From positions 18,527 through 82,526 of the forward strand of contig JAOPYH010000190.1 of assembly GCA_025964715.1 (NCBI GenBank): 64,000 bases of DNA, given 5' to 3'. The notes below the pieces were generated by a model. The model made no database searches. It had not been told where the DNA came from and worked only from the letters and a program-made list of their open reading frames with translations. Positions 21,482 to 30,090 of this stretch are shown piece after piece. The stretch's first letter is position 1. Every line of letters begins with the position of its first letter. Position numbers and translations under genes: made by a program. The stretch is from Streptosporangiaceae bacterium. GTDB lineage: Bacteria > Actinomycetota > Actinomycetes > Streptosporangiales > Streptosporangiaceae.

Positions 21482-21832
21482 ATGGATACCGTTTCGACCC
21501 TTGCCCGGGCGCTCAGCCGCCGCTTTCCCAGCGTGCCGATCTGGTTCGGCGAGCACACCGGCCACTGGTGGGCGCTTGCCGATAACCGGCTGATCGAGGC
21601 CGACTCGGCCGGTGACCTCGGCCTCGTCCTCGACCGCCTCGTCGGGCCGCAGCCGGTCGTCGGCGAGGCGGTCCACCGTGCCGAGCCGTCCCCAGGTCCG
21701 GCCCGCGCTCTCGCGTCGTCCACCGATCGGCGACCGGCTGCCAGGCCCAGACCGACGAAGCACCTCAGCCCGTGGCGGCACCGCTTCCTCGGGTCTTGGG
21801 TGCCTGCCCCCGCCTCTGCCCTCGGTTGGTGA
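21482..21832 (+). CDS. Hypothetical protein
   Basis: MDTVSTLARALSRRFPSVPIWFGEHTGHWWALADNRLIEADSAGDLG. Confidence 0.55.
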   Translation: MDTVSTLARALSRRFPSVPIWFGEHTGHWWALADNRLIEADSAGDLGLVLDRLVGPQPVVGEAVHRAEPSPGPARALASSTDRRPAARPRPTKHLSPWRHRFLGSWVPAPASALGW

Positions 21833-21837
21833 GCGAC

Positions 21838-22551
21838 ATGGCGAGAGGAGAGTACGTAGGCGAGTCCATCGCCGATCGGGCTGTGGGCGTCCTCCGCTCC
21901 CTGGGCGTGAGCGGCACCATCCCCTGGGCCACGCCCGACGCGGCTGGCTCTCTGGCCGCGGAGCTTGCAGCACGGCACGGCCACCACCGGGAGATCGTCA
22001 GGAATCCGCACCGCAGCGTTGAATGGGCTCGCGCCGGAGTGCGCTCCCCGACCCTGCTGAGCGCCGTCCAAGCCGCCATCGGTCCCGATGTGGCAGTTGA
22101 GAACACGTTCCTGATCATGAAGTGGCCCGGCCGGGACTTCGAGGTCCCGTGGCACCAGGACGGCATCGACCACCGGATCCACCTCGACCCCGACCGGTCG
22201 GTGTCCGCGTGGCTGGCGCTCACCGACGCCACCCTGGCCAACGGCTGCCTCCACGTCGCTCCCGGATCACAGCGACTGGGATACCTGCCCTACGAGCTGG
22301 AAGAAGCCCACGGCCAGGCGCGGGGCAGAGCCGGCCGCGTGGCCGGATTCTCCGGCGAGTACTCCGTGCCGGTCACCGTGAGCGCGGGCCACGCCGTCCT
22401 CATGGACGTCCGCCTGCTCCACCGCTCCGGCCCAAACAGCACACAGGCCCCCCGCATCGGGTTGAACGTCCGCTACGTCGCCCCGGGCGCCGTCCAGATG
22501 CGCGACCACACCCCCCCTGACCTCGACCCGATCAGCGGGCCGAGCTGGTAA
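21838..22551 (+). CDS. Phytanoyl-CoA dioxygenase (PhyH)-family Fe(II)/2OG oxygenase
   Basis: VPWHQDG...SAWLALTDATLANGCLHVAPGSQRLG...HAVLMDVRLLHRSGPNSTQAPRIGLNVRYV (HxD...H facial triad). Confidence 0.85.
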   Translation: MARGEYVGESIADRAVGVLRSLGVSGTIPWATPDAAGSLAAELAARHGHHREIVRNPHRSVEWARAGVRSPTLLSAVQAAIGPDVAVENTFLIMKWPGRDFEVPWHQDGIDHRIHLDPDRSVSAWLALTDATLANGCLHVAPGSQRLGYLPYELEEAHGQARGRAGRVAGFSGEYSVPVTVSAGHAVLMDVRLLHRSGPNSTQAPRIGLNVRYVAPGAVQMRDHTPPDLDPISGPSW

Positions 22552-22621
22552 CCCACACACGAAAGGAGATGCGCGGCACCACCCCCGGGCTCGACCCGAT
22601 CAGCGGGACGAGCCGGTAACC
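22522..22621. repeat. 32-bp direct repeat spaced 68 bp at the 3' end of the PhyH gene
   Basis: ctcgacccgatcagcggg(c/a)cgagc(t/c)ggtaaccc at 22522-22553 and 22590-22621. Confidence 0.8.
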
Positions 22622-22642
22622 CCCAGGAAGGGAAGCAAGAGC

Positions 22643-23065
22643 ATGAGCCTGCTTGAGCTCACCGAACACAAGGTGACCCGCGTGCGGGTCCTGGTCGGTG
22701 CCGACGCCGACCCGGTTCGTCTGGCCGGGAAGGTCCCGATCGCCAAGAGCGACTGCTCCTACTACTGCCCCGACGCGGCCACCGCCGAGCGGTGCATCGA
22801 GGCCCTGCGCGAGTCCGACGAGCGCCTGCGCTCCCGCCCCGAGGAGCTCATGCTCTGGGACTGGGAATGCACCTACTGGGAGGCCGAGCCGGACAACGAG
22901 AACGGCGGAGGCACCGTCCTCCTCGGCGTCGCCTGGTTCGACCAGGCCTTTTTCGACGACCGGCGTGACGCCTGGTTCGGTGCCATGCACAACCGCATCT
23001 ACCAGACGCTGGGCATCCCGCTGGACAACATCACCGTCACCCACTGGGTCGCTCTCACCGACTGA
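22643..23065 (+). CDS. Hypothetical protein
   Basis: 140 aa ORF with RBS gaaggga upstream. Confidence 0.55.
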   Translation: MSLLELTEHKVTRVRVLVGADADPVRLAGKVPIAKSDCSYYCPDAATAERCIEALRESDERLRSRPEELMLWDWECTYWEAEPDNENGGGTVLLGVAWFDQAFFDDRRDAWFGAMHNRIYQTLGIPLDNITVTHWVALTD

Positions 23066-23254
23066 TCCCTGATGTGACCCAGGCTGCGGCCCCCGCCCGA
23101 TCCTTGGGCGGGGGCCGTGGCATTCGGCTGGCAGCTTCGGTCCCGGGGACGAGTTCCGCGGCCGAACCTTCACGCCCAACCGACCCGCTACGCCACACTG
23201 TTGACTCTGGCCCGCTCGGGCCGCGAGTGCCGCTGTGGTCGAAGGGGTCACGTC

Positions 23255-24043
23255 GTGGATCGGATCATCACCCGCCTCGGACTGGCCGACGACGATCCCA
23301 AGCTGCTGCACGACCGGCGAGGCACCACCTTCTACAAGATCGACGACATCGCGTTGAAGATCACCAGCGGACTGATGGCGGGCCGTGAAGGTGAAATCCT
23401 GCGCTTGCTCGGCACCGAGTGGTACCGCGACCACGGATGGGACGAGGAGCGATCCTGGCTGACCCTGCGGTGGATCGACGGCACCAGCCTGTGGACCGAG
23501 CTGGAACGCGCCCACGGAGGCGACGACAGCGCCGCGACCAGGGAGCACGTGCTGACCCTGGCAGCCGGGGCGGGGCGGGAGCTGGCGAAACTCCATGCGG
23601 CCGGCTGGGCACACGGCGACCTGCAACCCGACCACGTCATCCGCGAGGGCGACACGACACGGATCATCGATCTGGCGTGTGCCCAAGGGCCCGTCGACGT
23701 GCCGGCCTACGTCCACCGCGGCGGACTGGCGCATACCACCGCGCCTGAGATCGCCGATCTGATCCTCGGCTCGGAGGAGCACGTCACGCTCACGCCCGAG
23801 GCTGATGTCTGGGCCCTCGGAGCGTCGCTGTGGTGGGCCTGGACCAGGACGACGCCCATCACCTACACCGACCCCGCGGCGGGCCGCATGGCCCAGCTCA
23901 AGGACATCGCCGCCGTCCAGCGCGCTCCCAGTGCTGTCCGGCCGTGGCCGTTCGCCGAGTTCGAGGACGCCGTCATGGCCTGCATGGCCACAGACCCAGG
24001 CGACCGTCCAACCGCCGAACAACTCGCCGCCGCCCTCCGCTGA
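23255..24043 (+). CDS. Protein kinase-like/phosphotransferase protein
   Basis: AAGWAHGDLQPDHVIREGDTTRIIDLACAQ (HGDLxPxH/D), ADVWALGASLWWAWTRTTP; GTG start. Confidence 0.75.
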   Translation: MDRIITRLGLADDDPKLLHDRRGTTFYKIDDIALKITSGLMAGREGEILRLLGTEWYRDHGWDEERSWLTLRWIDGTSLWTELERAHGGDDSAATREHVLTLAAGAGRELAKLHAAGWAHGDLQPDHVIREGDTTRIIDLACAQGPVDVPAYVHRGGLAHTTAPEIADLILGSEEHVTLTPEADVWALGASLWWAWTRTTPITYTDPAAGRMAQLKDIAAVQRAPSAVRPWPFAEFEDAVMACMATDPGDRPTAEQLAAALR

Positions 24044-24179
24044 CCCCGGACACAACGAAGACGCCCCGCCCACCTCCCGAAGGAGATGAGCAGGGCGTTT
24101 CTGCGTGCTCCGAAGCGGCCAGGCTACATGCGCGGGCCAGGTACGAGGGGGCGCTTCTGCGCATCCCGCGGCCGCGCCG

Positions 24180-24501
24180 GCGGCGTGGCCTTCAAAGTCT
24201 GGATGATCGAGGACGGCATCCCCGAGGTCCTGAGCACGACCGGCTCGGGCACGTGATGGCCGGGATCGGGGCCACCTACTCGCACGTCCCGGCGAGCATG
24301 CGCGACCAGGTCAAGAAGGCGCTCCAGGAGCGGTGGGAGATGGCCCTCGACGAGCGGCTGCGGCTCTGTCCCACCTCACCCGTATCGTTGCTCAACGAGC
24401 TCCTGATCTCCCGCCGGGAGAGAAAACCCAAGATCGTCTCCCGGTTGTCTCCCAGAAATGCGAGAGACCCCGTCCCCCTTATCGGGGAACAGGGTCTCTG
24501 A
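24180..24501 (+). pseudogene. Tyrosine integrase C-terminal remnant, frameshifted
   Basis: FKVWMIEDGIPEVL in one frame and EHDRLGHVMAGIGATYSHVPASMRDQVKKALQERWE in the next; lies beside tRNA-Ala. Confidence 0.7.
24463..24499. terminator. Hairpin AGAGACCC...GGGTCTCT with inner CCCC/GGGG
   Basis: Inverted arms 24463-24470 / 24492-24499. Confidence 0.55.
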
Positions 24502-24508
24502 CCTGCGG

Positions 24509-24582
24509 TGGAGATGAGGGGATTCGAACCCCTGACCCCCTCGATGCGAACGAGGTGCGCTACCGGACTGCGCTACATCCCC
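24509..24582 (-). tRNA. tRNA-Ala(CGC)
   Basis: Reverse complement GGGGATGTAGCGCAGTCCGGTAGCGCACCTCGTTCGCATCGAGGGGGTCAGGGGTTCGAATCCCCTCATCTCCA; anticodon loop TTCGCAT. Confidence 0.92.
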
Positions 24583-24641
24583 AGGGACGGAGCAAGGTTA
24601 GCAAACCTCGGGCTGTGTTCGCGCATCGGAGGTCGCCCCGG

Positions 24642-25286
24642 TCAGTCACCGACCGCTCGGGGCACGTCCTCGGCGTACTGATCGAACACGTCCCGGGCCC
24701 TCGCCCGCTCGGCGAGATCGATGATCTCGGCCTTGACCGCCTCGTCCGCGAGCCGGACCTCCTCGGCCGCACGGGCCTCGGCACGGGCCTGAACGCGCAG
24801 CCTGGCGATCCGCTCCCGCCGGGTGACGTCCATGCCCACAGCGGTCCGCAGGAGCGCGAGGTGACCGCTGAAGAGGCCCACAGGGGGTAGCGCGACCCAC
24901 CAGGGCGCGACCCCCGCGGCCACGACGGCGGTCGCGGCGATCAGGGACAGCACGAGAAAGAACGTACGGCGCCGGCGGCGCGCGATGACGGTGGACCGGC
25001 GCAGCCGCCGGGGCCCTGCGATTTCGCCGTCCTCGTCGAGGGTCTCCTCGTACGGGTCGGTGGTCTCGTCGTCGAGGGTCTCCGGCCCGTACTCCATCAA
25101 GGCCATCCGGACGTCGACCGGCTCCTCCTCGACCCGCATGTCGTCGGCGTCCGACGCCGTCACGCCGGCCTTGCGCGGCCGCAGCCGGGAAATGCCATTG
25201 GTGTCAGTGTCGCGTCGCAGGTACATGGGTACGAGGACAACGGCCCACACCGCGACGATCGCCAGGTAGAGGAGTGTGCTGCTCAC
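24642..25286 (-). CDS. SepX/GlpR-type divisome-associated membrane protein
   Basis: MSSTLLYLAIVAVWAVVLVPMYLRRDT N-terminal TM, later TM pair; located downstream of rimJ/mog/moaC/glp genes as in other actinobacteria. Confidence 0.7.
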   Translation of the reverse strand: MSSTLLYLAIVAVWAVVLVPMYLRRDTDTNGISRLRPRKAGVTASDADDMRVEEEPVDVRMALMEYGPETLDDETTDPYEETLDEDGEIAGPRRLRRSTVIARRRRRTFFLVLSLIAATAVVAAGVAPWWVALPPVGLFSGHLALLRTAVGMDVTRRERIARLRVQARAEARAAEEVRLADEAVKAEIIDLAERARARDVFDQYAEDVPRAVGD

Positions 25287-25458
25287 TGGCCCACCTTTTG
25301 GGCGCGCCAAGGAAGCGAGTTGACCTTGGGCGCACGTAGGCTCACGTCCCGCACGGTAGGACCCGCTGTCGTGCGTTGACGAGCATAAGGGGCGGTGTGT
25401 CGCGAGATCGGGCGCAAGGTGACCCGTTGTTTACCTGAACTCTGTTGATCGCTGAAGT

Positions 25459-26178
25459 TCAAGGGGCGGAAGAGGACCTCGGAAATGTCTGACGGGCGTC
25501 GGCCAGCCAGCGGGACCGCAACCCTCCGGGAACGTCCTCGACCGTGAGCCCGTAACACATGTGATCTCGCCACGCGCCGTCGATGTGCAGCTGCCGTCGC
25601 CTAATTCCCTCTTCCCGGAATCCCAGCTTTTCGACCACGCGGCGGCTCGCCGTGTTCTCGGGCCGGATATTGGCCTCGACCCGATGGAGCCCGATGGTGA
25701 AGAAGCAGTGGTCGACGGCCATGGCGACCGCCGTGGGCATCACGCCGCGCCCCGCGACTAGCCGGTCGACCCAGTAGCCGATCTGCGCGGACCTGGCCGA
25801 CCCCCACACGACCGCGCCGACGGTCAGCTGACCCGCGAAATCGCCGTGGTAGGTGACGATCCAGGGCAGCGCCAGCCCCTGACGTGCCTCTCGGCGCATG
25901 GTGTGCACCATGCTCACGTACGGACCCAGGCCGCTGCGAAACAGCGGGGTCTCCGGGTTGGTCGGCTCCCAGGGACGCAGCCACTCGGCGTTGCGCACCC
26001 GCATGTCCCGCCATGTGGCGGCGTCTCGAATCCGCAATGGCCGCAATCCGACGGGTCCCTCGGTCAGCGTGACCGGCCAACCGCGCATACGTTCCACAAA
26101 TCCCATGATTCCCTGGTCTGGGGGCAAGACGCCATCAATTGCCGCCATGAGGTCAATCCGAACGCGGGTGATCTCCAC
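25459..26178 (-). CDS. GNAT acetyltransferase (RimJ/RimL-like)
   Basis: LTVGAVVWGSARSAQIGYWVDRLVAGRGVMPTAVAMAVDHCFFTIGLHRVEANIRPENTASRRVVEKLGFREEG. Confidence 0.88.
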   Translation of the reverse strand: MEITRVRIDLMAAIDGVLPPDQGIMGFVERMRGWPVTLTEGPVGLRPLRIRDAATWRDMRVRNAEWLRPWEPTNPETPLFRSGLGPYVSMVHTMRREARQGLALPWIVTYHGDFAGQLTVGAVVWGSARSAQIGYWVDRLVAGRGVMPTAVAMAVDHCFFTIGLHRVEANIRPENTASRRVVEKLGFREEGIRRRQLHIDGAWRDHMCYGLTVEDVPGGLRSRWLADARQTFPRSSSAP

Positions 26179-26635
26179 CGCTAATCTGATCGACCGCGTG
26201 ATTAATCACCGGGCCCAGCACGGTCATGCCGTCCCGTACGCCCCCGCTCGAGCCGGGGAGATTGACGATCAGGGTGCGACCGGCGACGCCCGCGAGCCCC
26301 CGGGACAGGATCGACGCGGGGACCTTGTCGCGCCCCTGCAACCTGATGGCATCGGCGATCCCGGGCACCTCCCGTTCGATCACCCGGCGCGTCATCTCCG
26401 GCGTCCGGTCGGTCGGGGTCAGGCCGGTGCCGCCGGTGGTCACCACGACGTCGTATTCCGCCTCGACCGAGTCCCGCAGCACCTCGAAGACCGGCTCGCC
26501 GTCCGGGACCACGAATGGCCCGTCCACCTGACAGCCGGCCTCCCGCAGCAGTTCGACCAGCACCGGCCCGGAACGGTCCGCATAGACACCGGCGGCCGCC
26601 CGGTTGGACACCGTCACAGCCTTAGCCCGAATCAT
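26153..26635 (-). CDS. Molybdopterin adenylyltransferase-like MogA/MoaB
   Basis: AVTVSNRAAAGVYADRSGPVL, VVVTTGGTGLTPTDRTPE, LIVNLPGSSGGVRDGM. Confidence 0.92.
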   Translation of the reverse strand: MIRAKAVTVSNRAAAGVYADRSGPVLVELLREAGCQVDGPFVVPDGEPVFEVLRDSVEAEYDVVVTTGGTGLTPTDRTPEMTRRVIEREVPGIADAIRLQGRDKVPASILSRGLAGVAGRTLIVNLPGSSGGVRDGMTVLGPVINHAVDQISGGDHPRSD

Positions 26636-26661
26636 CAGCCCCTCCTCACCAGCCGGGGTCA

Positions 26662-27153
26662 TTAGGCACGGCGCCAGACCCCCGTCTTTCCGCCGGTCTT
26701 CTCCTCGACCCGTACATCCGTGATCACCGCACCGGGGTCGATGGCCTTCACCATGTCGATCAGCGCGAGCCCGGCCACGGACACCGCCGTGAGCGCCTCC
26801 ATCTCCACGCCCGTACGGTCCGCCGTACGGACGGTGGCGGCGATCGCCACGCCCTCGTCGGTGACCTCCAGCGTCACCGAGACGGCGTGCAGTGCGATGG
26901 GGTGACACAGCGGCACCAGGTCGGGGGTCTTCTTGGCCCCTTGGATGCCGGCGATGCGGGCCACCGCAAGCGCGTCGCCCTTTGGCACGTCCCCCTGGCG
27001 TAGGGCGTTCACACACGCCTGGGACAGCCGTACGAACCCGGTGGCCGTCGCCGTACGGACCGACACGTCCTTGGCGGACACGTCTACCATGCGGGCCGCT
27101 CCGGACTCGTCCAGATGCGTGAAGACGCCCTCGTCCGGGCGCTCGGTCGTCAT
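26662..27153 (-). CDS. moaC: Cyclic pyranopterin monophosphate synthase
   Basis: THLDESGAARMVDVSAKDVSVRTA, DLVPLCHPIALHAVSV, GVEMEALTAVSVAGLALIDMVKAID. Confidence 0.96.
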   Translation of the reverse strand: MTTERPDEGVFTHLDESGAARMVDVSAKDVSVRTATATGFVRLSQACVNALRQGDVPKGDALAVARIAGIQGAKKTPDLVPLCHPIALHAVSVTLEVTDEGVAIAATVRTADRTGVEMEALTAVSVAGLALIDMVKAIDPGAVITDVRVEEKTGGKTGVWRRA

Positions 27154-28385
27154 GGCAGCCTCATGACCTCGACCGTGGAGCCCGCCGGCAGCGTCTCCAC
27201 GTCCTCAGGAAGGACGATCAGGCCCGACGCCGCCGACAGCGCGCCGAGCTGGTGCGAGCCCTGGCCCTCGGCCGGAGTGACCTCGTACAAATGTTCTCCG
27301 GCGCCCCGGCCCAAGAACGTCAGCATGCCCCGGAGATAGTGGCGCACCCCAGCGGGCGAGGTCAGGTCCTGCGTGAGCACGGCCGCCACAGTGGGCAGCG
27401 GCTCAGGAGGCAGGCCCTGCATGGCGCGCAGTGCGGGGCGTACGAACACCTGGAACGAGACGTACGCGCTCACCGGGTTGCCGGGGAGCGTGAAGATCGG
27501 TGTGGTGCCGTCGATGAGGCCGAACCCCTGGGGCTTGCCCGGCCGCATCGCGACCTTGGAGAACTCCATCGTGCCGACTCCGGACAGGACCTCCTTGACG
27601 ACGTCCCGCGCGCCCATCGAGATGCCACCCGAGGTGATGATCGCGTCGGCCCGCGTCAGCTGGTCGCGGATCGACTCCAGCACCGCGGAGGGGTCGTCGG
27701 CCACGGTCGCCTGCCGGTAGCCGATGCCGCCGGCCTCGCGTACCGCGGTGGCGAGCATGAAGCTGTTGGATTCCCAGATCTGGCCGGGGCCGAGCGTCGA
27801 CCCCGGCTCGCGCAGCTCGCTGCCCGTGGACATGACGAGGACGCGGGGCTTGGGGCGTACGGAGACCGACGGCCGGCCGACGGCGGCCAGCATGCCGAGC
27901 TGTGCCGCGCCGAGCCGGGTGCCGGGCTCCATCACCAGCTGGCCCGCCCGCACGTCCTCACCGGCGCGCCGGATGTAGTGCCCGGGCACCGCGGATCTGG
28001 TGATCTTCACCTTCACCGTGCCGCCGTCGGTCCACTCGACCGGGATCACCGCGTCGGCTCCGGCCGGCAGCGGAGCGCCGGTCATGATCCGCGCGGACAG
28101 GCCGGGACGGATCGCCGAGACGGCCATGTCACCGGCCGCGACGTCACCGATGACCGGCAGCGACACCGGCGTCTCGGGCGAGGCGTCCGCGACGTCCGAG
28201 GCGCACACGGCGTAGCCGTCCATGGCCGAATTGTCGAAGGGCGGCAGCGGGACGGGCGCGGTCACCGGCTCGGCCAGTGCCGCGCCCTCGGCGTCGAGCA
28301 GCGCCAGCTCGAGCGGCGACAGCAGCGGCACCGCGCCGAGGATCCCGGCGAGGTGGTCGTCGACGCTCTTCAGCGGCGTGCTCAT
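27150..28385 (-). CDS. Gephyrin-like molybdopterin molybdotransferase MoeA/Glp
   Basis: FDNSAMDGYAV, IMTGAPLPAGADAVIPVEWTD, TSGGISMGARDVVKE, TLPGNPVSAYVSF. Confidence 0.93.
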   Translation of the reverse strand: MSTPLKSVDDHLAGILGAVPLLSPLELALLDAEGAALAEPVTAPVPLPPFDNSAMDGYAVCASDVADASPETPVSLPVIGDVAAGDMAVSAIRPGLSARIMTGAPLPAGADAVIPVEWTDGGTVKVKITRSAVPGHYIRRAGEDVRAGQLVMEPGTRLGAAQLGMLAAVGRPSVSVRPKPRVLVMSTGSELREPGSTLGPGQIWESNSFMLATAVREAGGIGYRQATVADDPSAVLESIRDQLTRADAIITSGGISMGARDVVKEVLSGVGTMEFSKVAMRPGKPQGFGLIDGTTPIFTLPGNPVSAYVSFQVFVRPALRAMQGLPPEPLPTVAAVLTQDLTSPAGVRHYLRGMLTFLGRGAGEHLYEVTPAEGQGSHQLGALSAASGLIVLPEDVETLPAGSTVEVMRLP

Positions 28386-29314
28386 GACTCGCGCGACCCC
28401 CCCGACTCCGCGGCCGGGTGCGACTGCACGAAGTCACGGAGCCACGGCATGAAGTCGGGCGCCAGGTCCGGTCGCTCGGAGGCGAACTGCACGACGGTGC
28501 GGAGGTATTCGAGCTTGTTGCCGGTGTCGTAGCGGCGGCCGCGGAACAGCACCCCGTGCACCTGCCCACCCTCCTCCACCGGCATGCCCGCGAGGGTACG
28601 GAGGGCATCGGTCAGCTGGATCTCGCCGCCGCGCCCTGGGGGGGTCTTCTCCAGCACATCGAAGACCGCGGGGTCGCAGACGTAGCGGCCGATGATGATC
28701 CAGTTGCTCGGCGCGTCCCCTTGTGCCGGCTTTTCGACCAGGTCGGTGATGTTGACGATGTCGTCGTCCTCGGTCGGCTGGATGGCCGCGCAGCCGTAGG
28801 CCGAGACCTGGTCGGGCTCGACCTCCATGAGGGCGACGACGCTCCCGCCGTACTGCCGGCGGGCTTCGATCATGCGGGTCAGCAGGGCGTCGCGGGCGTC
28901 GATCATGTCGTCACCGAGCAGCACGGCGAACGGCTCGTCGCCGACATGCTGCCGGGCGCAGTACACGGCGTGCCCGAGCCCCTTCGGCTCGCCCTGCCGT
29001 ACGTAGTGCATGGTGGCCAGGTCACTCGACTCGCGCACCGAGGCGAGCCTTTCCTCGTCGCCCTTGGCGCGCAGTGCCTCCTCGAGCTCGTAGGCTCGAT
29101 CGAAGTGGTCCTCAATGGAGCGCTTACTGCGTCCGGTCACCATGAGCACGTCGGTGAGGCCGGCCGCGACGGCCTCTTCCACGACGTACTGGATCGCCGG
29201 CTTGTCAACGATGGGCAGCATTTCCTTGGGGGTCGCCTTGGTCGTCGGCAGGAATCGGGTTCCGAGTCCAGCCGCCGGGACGACCGCCTTGAGGACAGGT
29301 GAGAAGTCGGCCAT
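28382..29314 (-). CDS. galU: UTP-glucose-1-phosphate uridylyltransferase
   Basis: KAVVPAAGLGTRFLPTTKATPKEMLPIVDKPAIQYVVEEAVAAG. Confidence 0.95.
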   Translation of the reverse strand: MADFSPVLKAVVPAAGLGTRFLPTTKATPKEMLPIVDKPAIQYVVEEAVAAGLTDVLMVTGRSKRSIEDHFDRAYELEEALRAKGDEERLASVRESSDLATMHYVRQGEPKGLGHAVYCARQHVGDEPFAVLLGDDMIDARDALLTRMIEARRQYGGSVVALMEVEPDQVSAYGCAAIQPTEDDDIVNITDLVEKPAQGDAPSNWIIIGRYVCDPAVFDVLEKTPPGRGGEIQLTDALRTLAGMPVEEGGQVHGVLFRGRRYDTGNKLEYLRTVVQFASERPDLAPDFMPWLRDFVQSHPAAESGGSRES

Positions 29315-29380
29315 GCAATGACCCTAGTCATCGGAAGGTGGAGAGTGGTGCAGGACCCAGAGCGGCACGGTGAAGAGTCA

Positions 29381-29974
29381 ATGACGATCATTGCGGGCAC
29401 GGCCGCCGCCAAGGTCTCGATGCGGGCGTCCTTGCTGGCCGCGCGCGGCGGGATGAGCGCCGAAGAGCGTGCGGTGGCGGCCCGCTCGATGCGCGATGCC
29501 CTGCTGACGCGGCCCGAGGTCGAGATGGCCGGGTCCATCGCCGCCTATGTCTCGCTCCCTGGCGAACCGGACACCCGCGGCCTGCTGTTCGCCCTGTGGA
29601 AGCGGGGTTCCTATGTGCTGCTCCCCCGGCTGCTGCCGGGCGGTGACCTGGACTGGGCGACCTACGAGGGGCCGGACTCCCTCGCGGCCGGCCCGTACGG
29701 CCTGCTGGAACCGGTCTCCGGGCCGCGCGGCGTGCGGGCGGTGGAGGCGGCCGACGTTGTGATCGTGCCGTCCCTGGCGGTCGACCGTACGGGGATGCGG
29801 CTCGGCCGCGGCGGCGGGTCCTATGACCGGGCGCTCGCCCGGGTCGGCCCGCAGATCCTCACAGTCGGCATGGTCTACGACTCCGAGCTGCTCGACGAGG
29901 TCCCGGCCGACCCCCACGACCAGCCCCTGCGCGCGGCCGTCACCCCATCGGGCGGCTTCACCCGCTTCGCCTGA
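29381..29974 (+). CDS. 5-formyltetrahydrofolate cyclo-ligase
   Basis: VIVPSLAVDRTGMRLGRGGGSYDRAL signature. Confidence 0.92.
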   Translation: MTIIAGTAAAKVSMRASLLAARGGMSAEERAVAARSMRDALLTRPEVEMAGSIAAYVSLPGEPDTRGLLFALWKRGSYVLLPRLLPGGDLDWATYEGPDSLAAGPYGLLEPVSGPRGVRAVEAADVVIVPSLAVDRTGMRLGRGGGSYDRALARVGPQILTVGMVYDSELLDEVPADPHDQPLRAAVTPSGGFTRFA

Positions 29975-30090
29975 CGGCACTCCGCGACCGGCCACAGGGC
30001 GATCCCGGCGCCGGTGGGACGAGCTGCCGGGCCGGCGCCGGCGTTCACTACGCGTGATCTTGCAGTTGCCCGCTCTGATAGTAATGACGC

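Noticed and set aside
22532-24073. 513-aa minus-strand ORF
   Set aside because: Overlaps the kinase-like and hypothetical plus-strand genes; no recognisable domain, shadow ORF.
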